64,000 nucleotides of DNA from Crenothrix sp. D3 (GTDB lineage: Bacteria; Pseudomonadota; Gammaproteobacteria; Methylococcales; Methylomonadaceae), in the NCBI GenBank assembly GCA_002134785.1, contig MBQZ01000029.1, positions 186,001-250,000 of the forward strand, given 5' to 3'. Both the position numbers and the translations under genes were made by a program. Below are positions 62,938 through 64,000 of the stretch, one piece after another. The notes below the pieces were generated by a model that did no database searches, was not told the DNA's origin, and saw only the letters and a program-made list of their open reading frames with translations. Positions within the stretch are counted from its first letter, which is position 1. Each line of letters begins with the position of its first letter.

Positions 62938-64000
62938 ATGAAAAACCGTATTGTAAACACTCGATGGTTATTGTCATCCTTTTCCGTCGCGCTATTATTA
63001 GCAGGTTGCACCAGTATTGGTAAAGGCGCGATGGAAGCTTTTTTGGAAAAAGCTGAAAATGAAGATACGCGCCAATGTCAGGTCTGGGGTCAGCCTTTTA
63101 CGGGTATTGAAACGGAGATAGCGAATAAAAATAAACATACCAAAGTGTTGTTTGTGCATGGTGTTGGCGATCATATACCTGGCTATACCACCGAATTTTT
63201 AGAAAAATTAGCCAAAGATTTAAATTTAAACGCGCGTTCAGCAGAACAGAAAAACATTGAGCTGAACGCTCCCTTACTACCCGATAAAAATCTGGGTAAC
63301 TTACGCGTCTCTCATTTGCTGAATGAGAAAAATGGACAAGAACTGACATTTTATGAATTAACGTGGTCAGAAATCACCCGCCCAGAAAAGAGAATGTTAG
63401 CATTCGATACCTCTGGTGACTACGATTTTCGCCGCGCTAAAATCAACGGGCTATTGAAGAAATTCAGCAATGATGCAGGGGCCGATCCTGTTATTTATGC
63501 TGGAGAAAGCAGAGAACCTATTTTAATGGCATTCGCGCAATCAATATGCTGGATGATAACAGGTGATTTTCAAAACCTGCCCAAAAGTGGCAAACAAACG
63601 TGTAATGGTTTGAATGATGAGGCTATTGAGTATATCAATAGAGATAATTATGTGTTTATTTCTCACAGTCTAGGTAGTCGTATTATTACTGATGGCTTGG
63701 ATAGGCTGGTTGGAATGCTGGCAAATCCTGAAAAATACACGGTCGGTAATAAAAAAGTAAATATGACCACCAAATCAGTAGAAGCACTGCAAAATAAGCG
63801 TGTCCCTATCTATATGTTGTCCAACCAACTGCCAATGTTGCAATTGGGTCGCAAGCCGCCCGAAGTGGCAGGACAAGATGCCAGTTATTGTGAGGCTAAC
63901 GGGGCTAATTATAAAAAACGGATGTTCAAAGAAACTGACATTGTTGCCTTTAGCGACCCCAATGATTTATTAAGTTATGCCATACCCACTGAGTTTGCAG
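62938..64000 (+). CDS. Lipoprotein alpha/beta hydrolase, 5' part (runs off the window)
   Basis: At least 354 residues, open to the right edge, so the C terminus is missing. Signal peptide with lipobox LLAGC. Alpha/beta hydrolase elements: VLFVHGVGDHIPGY (oxyanion strand) and FISHSLGSRI (GxSxG-like elbow, SHSLG, with the nucleophile Ser). Probably an outer-membrane-anchored esterase or lipase. AGGAA ribosome site. Adjacent to and co-directional with the DUF4105 gene. Confidence 0.75.
   Translation, partial: MKNRIVNTRWLLSSFSVALLLAGCTSIGKGAMEAFLEKAENEDTRQCQVWGQPFTGIETEIANKNKHTKVLFVHGVGDHIPGYTTEFLEKLAKDLNLNARSAEQKNIELNAPLLPDKNLGNLRVSHLLNEKNGQELTFYELTWSEITRPEKRMLAFDTSGDYDFRRAKINGLLKKFSNDAGADPVIYAGESREPILMAFAQSICWMITGDFQNLPKSGKQTCNGLNDEAIEYINRDNYVFISHSLGSRIITDGLDRLVGMLANPEKYTVGNKKVNMTTKSVEALQNKRVPIYMLSNQLPMLQLGRKPPEVAGQDASYCEANGANYKKRMFKETDIVAFSDPNDLLSYAIPTEFA

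Overview
The window reads as chromosome of a gammaproteobacterium of moderate, slightly AT-rich composition. The housekeeping set (prfA, gnd, mltA, mazG, dgkA, gcvH, grxC, cti) and the many small palindromic repeats resemble Thiotrichales (Beggiatoa-like) or Methylococcales genomes, but genus cannot be settled from sequence alone. Coding density is high. I found no rRNA or tRNA gene, CRISPR array, phage or intact insertion sequence.

Layout. (1) 0-2.8 kb: the end of an outer-membrane beta-barrel gene, then two overlapping genes for envelope proteins with CsgG-like folds; the second is a lipoprotein fused to a caspase domain. (2) 2.8-25.0 kb: a type VI secretion system (T6SS): tagH-tssK-tssL-tssM-tagF/PP2C-tssA-tssB-tssC-hcp-tagJ-tssE-tssF-tssG, two cargo-like genes, then clpV. 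VgrG, PAAR and TssJ are not in the window. (3) 25.0-28.4 kb: an accessory patch with a zinc peptidase, a REP-hairpin array beside a broken REP-associated transposase (RAYT) gene, two MITE-like elements and a papain-like protease. (4) 28.8-36.6 kb: most of an aryl-polyene type pigment/lipid cluster. Its LolA-like and MMPL-exporter genes lie apart, on the opposite strand, at 44.1-47.0 kb. (5) 36.7-37.8 kb: a small HExxH protein and a membrane/periplasmic partner. (6) 38.2-51.4 kb: mostly core metabolism and cell-wall genes. (7) 51.5-56.9 kb: a five-gene island. A Ser/Thr kinase with a zinc ribbon, a TerY-like vWA protein and a PP2C phosphatase (the TerY-P triad arrangement) are bracketed by two proteins that share one N-terminal module of about 105 residues but end in leucine-rich repeats or in MORN repeats. 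(8) 57-64 kb: DUF1289, MBL-like, cis/trans fatty-acid isomerase, lipoproteins, and a truncated lipoprotein alpha/beta hydrolase.

How parts may work together (inference). The T6SS is a contact-dependent injector, and the four structurally unrelated protease-like genes near it are candidate cargo. The pigment cluster needs ketosynthase and ketoreductase genes that are not in this window. The kinase/vWA/PP2C island looks like a phosphorylation-controlled stress or conflict module whose shared N-terminal adaptor could recruit LRR and MORN receptors; it is the best candidate for an undescribed system. Small mobile repeats shape the region: one MITE interrupts the RAYT gene, one lies directly upstream of the LRR gene, one palindrome appears to have been absorbed in frame into a pigment-pathway ligase, and another supplies the stop codon of an acyl carrier protein.
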